From: Candidatus Gastranaerophilales bacterium | Lineage (GTDB): Bacteria; Cyanobacteriota; Vampirovibrionia; Gastranaerophilales; Gastranaerophilaceae | Assembly: GCA_947625495.1 (NCBI GenBank) | Contig: CANQOQ010000013.1 | Span: forward strand, 1-47,430 | DNA: 47,430 nt | Direction of reading: 5' to 3' | Shown here: in pieces, positions 17,717 through 25,194 of the stretch | Layout: each line of letters begins with the position of its first letter | Numbering within the stretch: the stretch's first letter is position 1 | The notes under the pieces: generated by a model | What the model saw: only the letters and a program-made list of their open reading frames with translations | Told to the model about the DNA's origin: nothing | The model's database searches: none | Translations under genes and position numbers: made by a program

Positions 17717-18940
17717 ATGTACGCATTGGCTCAGGAACAAAATATTTGTTTCGAGAAAATGGCAGGCAGACTGGGACTGATTATTTTGGCACTAGCTGTT
17801 TTCTCCGGAGGAGGTATGCAGTTAAATGCGGGAGAAAGCACTATAAATTACTATATTCAAAATGAAATTAAACAAAAAGAGCAGACTAATGCTCTTTTTT
17901 TATTGAAAAAACAGTGGAACAGCGAAATTAAACAAAAATATAAATTACATAAAGTAAGAGAAATATCTGACGGAATAGTATACGTTGGAATAACAAAAAA
18001 TATCAAATCAAGAAAAATAAAAATAAATGTAGCGGAAATCAACAGAAATATAAATCCGAATATAGAAATAGCACCCAAAATGGCTTCAAATAAACTGCAT
18101 GCCAGAAGTAAGATAAACAACATAGCAGGTAACACAAAAATTGCGGTAAACGGAACATATTTCAAGCAGGATACGGGAACTCCATTAGGAACGCTTGTAA
18201 TTAATAATAAAATAATAACGGGACCTATATATGAAAGAGTAGGACTTGGAATAGGAAAAAACGGGTTTAAAACATCAAGAATAGCATTCACGGGTAAAAT
18301 TAAAAAAGGTGAAAGAGAAATAAAGATTAACAATATTAATCAGCCGAGAATGTTATTTTCACAAGTATTATTATACACAAACGTATGGGGCGAAAAATCA
18401 CCGTTAACAAAAGCACAAACAAAGCATATTGCGGTTAAAGGAGGTATAATAACGGCAATATCAAATAATCCTGTATTAATACCTAAAAACGGGTATGTTA
18501 TTTCCGCACCGAAAGAAAAAGTTCAAGGTTTAAAACTCGGAGACAAAATAGAGATAACGTACGGAATTACTCCAAAATGGAAAGGAATAAACCACATAAT
18601 AAGCGGCGGACCTTATTTAGTAAAGGACGGTCAAATATATATTGATGTCAAAAGTGAGAAATTTTCTTCCATAACAGGCAGAAACCCTAGAACCGCAATA
18701 GGATATACAAAGAATAATGTATTGATAATGGTAACCGTTGACGGAAGAAAAGAAGGAACAACTGGTGTTACATTAACCGAACTGGCAAGTATAATGAAAC
18801 ATTTAGGCTGTTATGAAGCAATTAATTTAGACGGCGGAAGCTCGACAGTGATGTACGTTGACGGCAATGTTATATCAGGCAGCAATATTAAAAATTCCGC
18901 TGCAATAAGTAATGCGCTTACCGTAAGAGTTAAAGCTTAA
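17717..18940 (+). CDS. Phosphodiester glycosidase (NAGPA) domain protein
   Basis: The 407-residue protein has an N-terminal hydrophobic segment (about 18-38, probable signal anchor) and a C-terminal NAGPA/DUF2233 domain: VNGTYFKQDTGTPLG, ISGGPYLVKDG, GRNPRTAIGYTKNN, VDGRKEGTTGVTLTELA and INLDGGSSTVMYVDG. Family members remove N-acetylglucosamine-1-phosphate-type caps or act on surface polysaccharides; the envelope location fits. RBS AAGGAA. Base composition is normal. Monocistronic. Confidence 0.85.
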   Translation: MYALAQEQNICFEKMAGRLGLIILALAVFSGGGMQLNAGESTINYYIQNEIKQKEQTNALFLLKKQWNSEIKQKYKLHKVREISDGIVYVGITKNIKSRKIKINVAEINRNINPNIEIAPKMASNKLHARSKINNIAGNTKIAVNGTYFKQDTGTPLGTLVINNKIITGPIYERVGLGIGKNGFKTSRIAFTGKIKKGEREIKINNINQPRMLFSQVLLYTNVWGEKSPLTKAQTKHIAVKGGIITAISNNPVLIPKNGYVISAPKEKVQGLKLGDKIEITYGITPKWKGINHIISGGPYLVKDGQIYIDVKSEKFSSITGRNPRTAIGYTKNNVLIMVTVDGRKEGTTGVTLTELASIMKHLGCYEAINLDGGSSTVMYVDGNVISGSNIKNSAAISNALTVRVKA

Positions 18941-18987
18941 TCCACTGTCTTAGCCCACTGCGTCGTGTGAAAATTTTCTCGGACAGC

Positions 18988-19473
18988 CTAGAAGAAATTA
19001 GCTTCTTTATATTTTCTGTATTCTGATAATTTTGCATAAAAATCGGGCCACCAAACTTTAATAAGTCCGTCTATAATACCTACATCATCATAATATCTTG
19101 GCGCATCTTCGCCTCGGGGATTAATATATCTTGAATTAAAATTATCCATCATCATAGGAGTCATGGCGGTACCTCTTAAAGCAACTTTTGTACTTTCAAG
19201 CCTCAATGTATTAAGTCTTTGGGTAGGACTGCCTTTTTGAATAGAATCAAACAAGTCTAATTCTAATCTTTCAATCCTGTCCATTGTATTATCATTGTAA
19301 TAAGAATGGTTATAAATTCTTTTTTCAATCGTATCAAGCGACCTGAATTGCTGGGGAGTAAGATTAACCAATCTGGGATTATCGGCAGTATTTTCAAACT
19401 CCGAACAAAAGGCGCTAATCGGAAAAAACAATATAATAAAACAGACAAAGATATTTTTCGGCAATTTGCCCAT
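18988..19473 (-). CDS. Secreted hypothetical protein (161 aa)
   Basis: I chose the ATG at 19473, not one 12 codons upstream, because GGAAG lies 6 nt before it and the product then starts with a clean signal peptide (MGKLPKNIFVCFIILFF...SAFC). The mature protein has a short motif IEKRIYNHSYYNDNTMDRIERLE (two adjacent helices) and an acidic/aromatic C-terminus (KVWWPDFYAKL). There is no true lipobox. Family not recognised. A TATAGT-like -10 sits upstream. It runs in the same direction as the POTRA gene 128 nt upstream. Confidence 0.6.
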   Translation of the reverse strand: MGKLPKNIFVCFIILFFPISAFCSEFENTADNPRLVNLTPQQFRSLDTIEKRIYNHSYYNDNTMDRIERLELDLFDSIQKGSPTQRLNTLRLESTKVALRGTAMTPMMMDNFNSRYINPRGEDAPRYYDDVGIIDGLIKVWWPDFYAKLSEYRKYKEANFF

Positions 19474-19600
19474 AACACACTTCCCGCAAACTATAATTAA
19501 TTCATACAAAACATTCTTTTTCAGTTTACGGTTATTTTATGTCTTTTTAATTATCCGATTGGCTGTTTAAACGGTATAATATAAACTTTAATAAAATTAC

Positions 19601-20065
19601 TTACTCAACAGTAATAGAGTTTCTGCCGCCTTCTTGAATATCAAAAATAAGCTCACCCGAAGATATATTTGAAGTATTGGGGAAGGCAACAGCGGAATAA
19701 AATCCTCTGTTTTGATAAAATCTGATGATTTTTTTTCTCAGCTCCGCAATATTTTCTTCCGTAGCAGGTTCATTTAACTTATAATCTACAACCTTTAATA
19801 AATCTTTTTCGGAGAAAGATTTATTATTAACAAATTTAATAGATTTGATATTAGAAGCAGTTTCAACAACAGTAGCAGGTTCTTGAGACTTGTTAATAAT
19901 AGCATTATCATTCTTATATTTACTACGGGTAACCATTTCATGCATTCTTAAATCTCTTGAATATTGGCTGTTTAACGCTCCTGCATCATATCCTCCGAAA
20001 GCAGACGCCATTACGGTATTTGCCGTTAATGAAATAATACACATTATAATAAACAATTTTTTCAT
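19601..20065 (-). CDS. Secreted single-POTRA-domain protein
   Basis: The ATG at 20065 has GAGGG 5 nt upstream and gives a signal peptide (MKKLFIIMCIISLTANTVMA); the in-frame GTG four codons earlier would spoil it. After a linker, residues about 76-150 form one POTRA-like unit: SIKFVNNKSFSEKDLLKVV, TEENIAELRKKIIRFYQNRG, YSAVAFP, GELIFDIQEG. This is the POTRA of the ShlB/BamA type that normally precedes a beta-barrel, yet the protein ends right after it. It may be a soluble periplasmic partner of the outer-membrane assembly machinery. Confidence 0.65.
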   Translation of the reverse strand: MKKLFIIMCIISLTANTVMASAFGGYDAGALNSQYSRDLRMHEMVTRSKYKNDNAIINKSQEPATVVETASNIKSIKFVNNKSFSEKDLLKVVDYKLNEPATEENIAELRKKIIRFYQNRGFYSAVAFPNTSNISSGELIFDIQEGGRNSITVE

Positions 20066-20089
20066 AAAAACCCTCACTTCTTAGTTAAA

Positions 20090-20095
20090 ATTATA
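20090..20095 (-). promoter_or_regulatory. -10 element of the POTRA gene
   Basis: TATAAT on the minus strand, 24 nt before the chosen start; this gives a short leader containing the GAGGG ribosome site and supports the ATG at 20065. Confidence 0.5.
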
Positions 20096-20157
20096 CCACA
20101 ACAGGATATAATCACCAGTACATATTTTATAGAAAGTACTCTAAATTGTCTATTTTA

Positions 20158-20185
20158 CTTGAAAGAATTATATTTGTGTTATAAT
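20158..20185 (+). promoter_or_regulatory. Promoter of the tig-clpP-clpX operon
   Basis: CTTGAA (20158-20163), 16 nt, TATAAT (20180-20185) gives a leader of about 67 nt before tig. The promoter is divergent from that of the POTRA gene. Confidence 0.5.
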
Positions 20186-20258
20186 CTTATCTGTAGTAGA
20201 ATAGTCATTCTATAATAATGGGCATGTGTATAAATCGAATAATTAGAAAAGGTGAAAA

Positions 20259-21560
20259 ATGACAGTTACAATTGAAAAATTAGACAACAACGAAGTAAAA
20301 TTAAATATCGAAATTGAACCATCGGTTACTCAATGGGAATATGACAAGGCATGTAAAAGATTAGCGCAGAGAGTTAATGTACCGGGATTCAGACAAGGTA
20401 AAGCACCAAAATTAATCCTTGAAAAGTATGTAGGTATAGCGGCACTTCAAAGAGAAGTTCTGGAAAGCCTTCTTCCTACTATATTTGAATCAACAATAGA
20501 AGAAAATAATTTTGATATAATAATAGCTCCAAATGTTGAATCTTATGAGTTTGCAGATGATAAATCACTAAAAGTTGTTGCTAAACTTGAACTTAAACCC
20601 GAAGTAAATCTTTGTGAATATAAAGGCATGGAAGTTGAAGTTGAAGAATTTAAAAACGCTGATGATGCTATAGATAAAGAATTAAAAGCACTGCAAGAGA
20701 GATATTCAACTTTAAATGATATAACAGACAGAAAATCAACAAATACAGACCTTGTAAATATAGATTTTGACGGTTATGTTGACGGTGAAGAAATAAAAGG
20801 CGGAAGCGCTAAAGGATATTTACTTGATTTAGCTCATTCTAATTTTATTCCGGGATTTGCAGAACAACTCGTTGATAAAGCCACAGGTGAAGAATTTAAA
20901 ATAAATGTTAAATTCCCTGATGAATACCACGATGAAAAACTTAAAGGTAAAGACGCAGAATTTAACATAAAAATTAATGCAATAAAAGAAAAAGTTCTTC
21001 CCGAAATTAATGATGAATTTGCTAAAAAAATAAACTCGAAATTTGAAACACTCGATTTATTAAAAGAAGATATTCAAAAATATCTTGATAACAGTGCAAA
21101 AAATGAAAATGAAAAAAGAACAGCCGAAAAAATATATGATACATTGTTTGAAAAAATTAATATAGAAATACAAGAAACAATGATAAACAGAGAAATTCAG
21201 GCATTAATGGGCGAGTTTAAACAAAGAGTTAACATGCAAGGCGGCAACTTCGATAAAATGCTTGAACAGGAAGGTCATCAAAAGATTTATGACCAAATGA
21301 AAGAAGAAGCCGTTAAAAGAATTAAAACTTCTTTAATCATTGGTAAAATAGCACAAACAGAAAAAATCAACGTAACACAAGAAGATATTCAGGCAAAAAT
21401 AGGCGGTTTAGCACAAGTGTACCGTACAACCGCAGATAACATTGTTGCTGAAATACAGAAAAATCCTAATATTTTACAGCAGTTAAATCAACAGGTAATA
21501 TCAGAAAAAGTTACGAAATTACTTCTTGATAATGCAAAAGTAAAATTTATAAGTAAATAA
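20259..21560 (+). CDS. tig: Trigger factor
   Basis: A ribosome-bound chaperone and prolyl isomerase. The 433-residue protein has the N-terminal ribosome-binding domain with the signature [12 protein letters not shown] (about 38-49), an FKBP domain (about 155-245; [27 protein letters not shown]) and the helical C-terminal chaperone domain. Length is normal. RBS AAAAGGTG. First gene of a tight operon with clpP (23 nt later) and clpX (3 nt later), the classical order. Confidence 0.95.
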   Translation: MTVTIEKLDNNEVKLNIEIEPSVTQWEYDKACKRLAQRVNVPGFRQGKAPKLILEKYVGIAALQREVLESLLPTIFESTIEENNFDIIIAPNVESYEFADDKSLKVVAKLELKPEVNLCEYKGMEVEVEEFKNADDAIDKELKALQERYSTLNDITDRKSTNTDLVNIDFDGYVDGEEIKGGSAKGYLLDLAHSNFIPGFAEQLVDKATGEEFKINVKFPDEYHDEKLKGKDAEFNIKINAIKEKVLPEINDEFAKKINSKFETLDLLKEDIQKYLDNSAKNENEKRTAEKIYDTLFEKINIEIQETMINREIQALMGEFKQRVNMQGGNFDKMLEQEGHQKIYDQMKEEAVKRIKTSLIIGKIAQTEKINVTQEDIQAKIGGLAQVYRTTADNIVAEIQKNPNILQQLNQQVISEKVTKLLLDNAKVKFISK

Positions 21561-21583
21561 CTCTTATTAGAAAGGGAAAAGAG

Positions 21584-22192
21584 ATGAGTTTTGTACCGGT
21601 AGTTATAGAACAATCATCAAGAGGCGAAAGGTCATTTGATATTTTCTCAAGATTATTGAGAGAAAGAATCATCTTTTTAGGCACTCCGATTGATGATATG
21701 GTAGCAAACCTGATAGTTGCTCAATTGCTTTTATTAGACAGCGAAAACCCCGAAAAAGATATTATGTTATATATCAATTCACCCGGAGGAAGCGTTACTG
21801 CAGGTTTTGCAATATATGATACAATGCAGCACATTAGAGCTGACGTATCAACAATATGTTTAGGTCAGGCTGCTTCAATGGGGGCATTCTTACTTTCATC
21901 AGGTACTAAAGGAAAGAGAATGGCATTGCCTCATTCAAGAGTATTAATCCACCAGCCTTTAGGCGGAGCTCAAGGTCAGGCTACCGATATTGAAATTCAA
22001 GCAGCTGAAATTATCAGAATTAAAAAATCTTTAAATGAAATTTTAGCTAAAAACACGGGTCAATCAATTAAAAAGATTGAAAAAGATACCGACAGAGACT
22101 ATATCATGACACCTGAAGAAGCTTTAGAATACGGTATGATTGATAAAGTTGTTACAGTAAATACAACGCCAAAACCAAGTCAGGAGATATAA
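21584..22192 (+). CDS. clpP: ATP-dependent Clp protease proteolytic subunit
   Basis: A serine protease that forms the tetradecameric chamber with ClpX. The 202-residue protein has S98 in [10 protein letters not shown]123 in LIHQPLGG and the Asp in DTDRDY (D172), with [10 protein letters not shown] for substrate positioning. A short propeptide may be removed near the N-terminus. RBS GAAAGGGAAAAG. Middle gene of the tig-clpP-clpX operon. Confidence 0.96.
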   Translation: MSFVPVVIEQSSRGERSFDIFSRLLRERIIFLGTPIDDMVANLIVAQLLLLDSENPEKDIMLYINSPGGSVTAGFAIYDTMQHIRADVSTICLGQAASMGAFLLSSGTKGKRMALPHSRVLIHQPLGGAQGQATDIEIQAAEIIRIKKSLNEILAKNTGQSIKKIEKDTDRDYIMTPEEALEYGMIDKVVTVNTTPKPSQEI

Positions 22193-22195
22193 TTA

Positions 22196-23521
22196 ATGGC
22201 AGCACATGATGACAGTCAGTTAAAATGTTCTTTCTGCGGAAAAACTCAGGAGCAGGTAAAAAAGCTTATAGCCGGCCCTGATGTCTATATTTGCGACGAA
22301 TGCGTAGAATTATGCAACGAAATATTAGACGAAGAATTTCTTGAAAATAAAGAAAAACAACCGACAGAAGCAGAAGTTAAAGAAACGGATTTAACCAAAC
22401 TGCCAAAACCGCATGAAATAAAAAAATATCTTGATGAATACATTATTGGTCAGGACGATGCAAAAAAAGTACTTTCGGTAGCGGTTTATAACCACTATAA
22501 GAGGATTGCACACAATGCTTCCATAGATGAAAAACAGGTTGAAATCCAAAAAAGTAATATTCTGCTCGTAGGACCTACGGGAAGCGGTAAGACATTGCTC
22601 GCTCAAACACTTGCAAAAATGCTTGACGTACCGTTTGCAATTGCAGACGCTACAACATTAACGGAAGCAGGATACGTCGGTGATGATGTTGAAAACATTT
22701 TGTTAAGACTTTATCAAAACGCTGATTTTGACGCTCAAAAAGCTGAAAAGGGTATTATCTACATTGATGAAATAGATAAAATCTCAAGAAAATCGGAAAA
22801 TACAAGTATAACAAGAGACGTATCGGGTGAAGGCGTTCAGCAGGCGCTATTAAAGATGATAGAAGGCACTGTTGCAAATGTTCCGCCGCAAGGGGGAAGG
22901 AAGCATCCTCATCAGGAATTTATACAAATTAATACCGCAAATATTTTATTTATTGTCGGCGGTGCGTTTGTAGGACTTGATAAGATTGTTGAAAGACGTG
23001 CGGGAGATTCCGCTACAATAGGGTTTGGTGCTTCAGCGCCTAAAACTCAAGCCGAAAAAGAAATTGAAGCTGCAAAAATGCTTAAAAAACTGCAGCCCGA
23101 AGACCTTTTAAAGTTCGGTTTAATACCTGAATTTATCGGCAGAGTACCTGTTTATGCAGTATTAGACCCGTTAGACGAAAGCACGCTTAAAAATATTTTA
23201 ACTCAGCCCAAGAATGCTCTGTTAAAACAGTATCAATGCTTATTAAATATGGACGGTGTAGAGCTTAAGTTTGAACCCGATGCCGTTGATTTGATTGCGG
23301 AAGAAGCGATAAAACGTAAAACGGGCGCAAGAGCTTTAAGGTCTATTGTTGAAGAAATAATGCTTGATATTATGTATGCACTGCCCGAACAAAAAGACGT
23401 TAAAGAATTTGTTGTAACGGCAGATATGGTTAAGAAAAAAGAAGGCGGTGCGGAATTAATAAAACTGCCGACTAAAACGGAAAATACCATAAACCCTGTT
23501 AATAACGAAGAAATAGCTTAA
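22196..23521 (+). CDS. clpX: ATP-dependent Clp protease ATP-binding subunit ClpX
   Basis: The AAA+ unfoldase that feeds ClpP. The 441-residue protein has the N-terminal zinc domain with C11, C14, C33, C36, Walker A GPTGSGKT (126-133), Walker [11 protein letters not shown], the RKHPHQEF pore-region segment, the ClpP-binding IGF loop (TIGFGA) and sensor-2 TGARALRS. Length is slightly above the usual 420-430 because of a short C-terminal tail. RBS AGGAGAT overlaps the clpP 3' end. Last gene of the operon; a terminator follows at once. Confidence 0.97.
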   Translation: MAAHDDSQLKCSFCGKTQEQVKKLIAGPDVYICDECVELCNEILDEEFLENKEKQPTEAEVKETDLTKLPKPHEIKKYLDEYIIGQDDAKKVLSVAVYNHYKRIAHNASIDEKQVEIQKSNILLVGPTGSGKTLLAQTLAKMLDVPFAIADATTLTEAGYVGDDVENILLRLYQNADFDAQKAEKGIIYIDEIDKISRKSENTSITRDVSGEGVQQALLKMIEGTVANVPPQGGRKHPHQEFIQINTANILFIVGGAFVGLDKIVERRAGDSATIGFGASAPKTQAEKEIEAAKMLKKLQPEDLLKFGLIPEFIGRVPVYAVLDPLDESTLKNILTQPKNALLKQYQCLLNMDGVELKFEPDAVDLIAEEAIKRKTGARALRSIVEEIMLDIMYALPEQKDVKEFVVTADMVKKKEGGAELIKLPTKTENTINPVNNEEIA

Positions 23522-23523
23522 TA

Positions 23524-23549
23524 AAAAAGACCTCAAAAGAGGTCTTTTT
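23524..23549. terminator. Bidirectional intrinsic terminator after clpX
   Basis: A perfect 11-bp stem AAAAAGACCTC/GAGGTCTTTTT with loop AAAA. It also lies just past the end of the convergent HNH gene. Confidence 0.9.
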
Positions 23550-23562
23550 ATTTAATCTAGTG

Positions 23563-24105
23563 TCACACTCCGCTTTGCTTCGGATACAGACTTAAAATGT
23601 TCGCTTTGTAATTATGATTAACCTTATTATGTATACTTCTCGGCAGATAAACCATATTTTCAACTCTGTTATCACCATAATTGTATATGTGATGTACAAC
23701 AAAGGTTTCTTCTGGATATATTAGCTGAAGCTTATCGTATTCATTTTTCATACATGCAAATGCAACAAAATTATAAACTTTCGTATATTTTGCTAAATTT
23801 TTATAATTAGTTGTATCTAAATATATATTGTTTAAGTCTTCATTATTAAAATTACCTTTTTTCTGAGGAATTATATCTCCGTCTTGATTTATTCTTACGT
23901 TTCCCCAATTACTTGCATAATAAAAATCTTTTGTTTTTCCTATTTTCCAAGCTTTATTATATTTTTCTTCATCTTTTGAGGATTTTTCAAATTCTTTAGC
24001 AAGTTTTTTATCATTTAAACTGTTATTTAATAATTCAATTAATTTTTTTTCGTCCTTTTTTTCCAATAATTGAATAATTTTTTCCTTTACTGCTTTTAAA
24101 GTCAT
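23563..24105 (-). CDS. NUMOD4/HNH-type endonuclease-like protein
   Basis: The 180-residue protein has a charged N-terminal helix region (about 1-50), then YYASNWGNVRINQDG (NUMOD4-like DNA-contact segment) and a C-terminal HNH-like block with VVHHIYNYGDNRVENM, LPRSIHNKVNH. Phage- or intron-related HNH nucleases have this layout and act as free-standing homing endonucleases or in defence. It stands alone with its own promoter (TATAAT complement at 24132-24137) and RBS GAGGGG. It lies 0.8 kb from the transposon insertion, so the region may be an accessory hot spot. Confidence 0.65.
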   Translation of the reverse strand: MTLKAVKEKIIQLLEKKDEKKLIELLNNSLNDKKLAKEFEKSSKDEEKYNKAWKIGKTKDFYYASNWGNVRINQDGDIIPQKKGNFNNEDLNNIYLDTTNYKNLAKYTKVYNFVAFACMKNEYDKLQLIYPEETFVVHHIYNYGDNRVENMVYLPRSIHNKVNHNYKANILSLYPKQSGV

Positions 24106-24131
24106 AACCCCTCACTCTTGTAAACAAAGTA

Positions 24132-24137
24132 ATTATA
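24132..24137 (-). promoter_or_regulatory. -10 element of the HNH gene
   Basis: TATAAT on the minus strand, 26 nt before the start codon; no clear -35. Confidence 0.45.
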
Positions 24138-24323
24138 CCACATTTACCCAACAAAAAGCGCAAATTCGGGAAGGAAGCAGAATGTAACAAAATCTTAGTA
24201 TACACGTTTAAAATTTAAAAAAAACGGGAATATTATAATTAAGCCAAACTACGGACAATTTTATATAAATTAAATACGAATATAATATATAAATTTTATA
24301 AAAAACTAAGAATATTTAAAAAC

Positions 24324-24430
24324 TGCATTAAAAATGCGGTATAGATATTTTTGCCCCCAAAAATGCGGTTAAAATCAAAATTTTTAACCCCAAAATAGTT
24401 ACGACGCCACAATTGACGCCAATATTTTGG
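24324..24430. repeat. String of four small inverted repeats and a GACGCCA direct repeat
   Basis: In the gene-free stretch 24106-24457 four hairpin-capable dyads follow each other: GCATT/AATGC (24324-24336), ATTTTTG/CAAAAAT (24347-24364), GGTTAAAA/TTTTAACC (24367-24389) and CCAAAATA/TATTTTGG (24390-24430). The last encloses two GACGCCA copies 12 nt apart (24403, 24415). AAAAATGCGGT also occurs twice (24330, 24359). They lie directly upstream of the interrupted gene. The rest of the stretch is AT-rich with nothing recognised. Confidence 0.6.
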
Positions 24431-24457
24431 TGCAAAAAAACAGAAAGGACTTTTATT

Positions 24458-24907
24458 ATGGAACAGAATAAATTTTTAAATGAAAACCCGGAACAAGTTG
24501 TAATATTCCCTACCCCAAGGCAAATTATAATACATAGAGCAATACCAGAAAGAGCATACGGACTGTTTGACTCTGAAACAGGCAAACAAGCGGGAGATTT
24601 TAAGAAAGGTACAGACGGACAAGTTGAATTTACCAACTTAGACCCAAGTAAGCACTATGATGTCGGAGCTATTGAAGGCATGGGAGATGAAAAGCCTCAA
24701 TTTAGAATAAATTGGACCAAAAAAATGCGTGATAACACAGACACTATACTAAATAATTCCGATAACCTGCCTGTAGAATATCCTTGCAACTACTACATAA
24801 TAGATAACGGAAACAATAATGTATTTGATTTAGTAGATAATAAAGGTGATAAGGTAGGACAAGTTGCAAAATTAACACCAACGGGCGATAAACCTAAAAT
24901 AAATTAG
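24458..24907 (+). pseudogene. Host gene interrupted by the transposon (5' part)
   Basis: The ATG at 24458 follows AAAGGAC and is preferred to an in-frame ATG 15 codons upstream without RBS. The 149-residue product includes AYGLFDSETGKQAGDF...VEFTNLDPSKHYDVG, resembling a small Cna-B/prealbumin-like beta-sandwich; no signal peptide. The stop codon TAG (24905-24907) is made from two host bases and the first G of the transposon. Removing the element and one 8-bp repeat joins this frame to 30157 onwards and adds 13 codons before TAA at 30196-30198, so only a short C-terminal tail was lost and the protein may still work. Function unknown. Confidence 0.7.
24899..24906 (+). repeat. 8-bp target-site duplication, left copy (ATAAATTA)
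   Basis: Identical to 30151-30158 and directly outside the inverted repeat. An 8-bp duplication is the hallmark of IS1595-family transposition. Confidence 0.9.
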
Positions 24908-24931
24908 GTAACTATATACAATGTTACAGTA
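24907..24931 (+). repeat. Left terminal inverted repeat (25 bp)
   Basis: Matches the reverse complement of 30126-30150 at all 25 positions, then diverges on both sides. It begins GGTAACTATATAC and contains an inner dyad GTAAC (24908-24912)/GTTAC (24923-24927), a likely transposase contact. Confidence 0.95.
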
Positions 24932-24937
24932 AACACC

Positions 24938-24968
24938 GCTAAAGTAGTTTATTTATAACTATTTTAGC
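24938..24968 (+). terminator. Intrinsic terminator just inside the left transposon end
   Basis: A 12-bp stem GCTAAAGTAGTT/AACTATTTTAGC (one G-U pair), 7-nt loop, followed by TATTTTTTT. It would stop transcripts entering from the interrupted host gene. The remaining left-end spacer (24969-25087) is AT-rich with no other clear feature. Confidence 0.8.
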
Positions 24969-25101
24969 TATTTTTTTGTGTTCATATACACAATTTTAAC
25001 AACTTAATATATTCTCTCTCCGCCCCTATTTTAAATTCTAAATTTTTATATTAAAATATGGATATATTATTAAAGCAACTTATTTTTAGGGAGTGTAGAG
25101 G

Positions 25102-25194
25102 ATGTTCAAAAAGCCTGATATTATGCAAATTGTCGGGGGGGGGGTACCGCCTAAAAGATTTTCTATTAACAACTTTCGTAAAGGAGGTTGTTAA
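25102..25194 (+). CDS. 30-codon ORF containing a G10 run, overlapping the restriction-modification start
   Basis: ATG at 25102 is preceded by AGGGAG (25088-25093, spacer 8). The peptide is MFKKPDIMQIVGGG...NNFRKGGC, of no known family. Its TAA (25192-25194) shares one base with the ATG of the next gene (TAATG). With ten G the frame ends exactly there; with 11 it stops at TAA in GCCTAA about 20 nt later, and with 9 it runs 10 nt past the downstream ATG. It therefore looks like a leader ORF whose coupling to the enzyme gene depends on the G count. Whether it is translated is unproven. Confidence 0.5.
   Translation: MFKKPDIMQIVGGGVPPKRFSINNFRKGGC
25135..25144 (+). repeat. Poly-G tract (10 G)
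   Basis: A run of ten G in DNA of about 30% GC. Such tracts change length by slipped-strand mispairing and are classic phase-variation sites. It lies in the 30-codon ORF 49 nt before the restriction-modification start. Confidence 0.9.

Noticed and set aside
19305-19510. Overlapping ORFs on both strands near 19263-19500
   Set aside because: Shadows of the secreted protein gene at 18988-19473, which alone has a ribosome site and a signal peptide.
24168-24180. GGGAAGGAAGCAG resembling the conserved loop of bacterial SRP RNA
   Set aside because: The matching 5' strand (GGTC-type), the GC-rich flanking helices and a terminator are missing; the site overlaps the HNH gene's promoter region.
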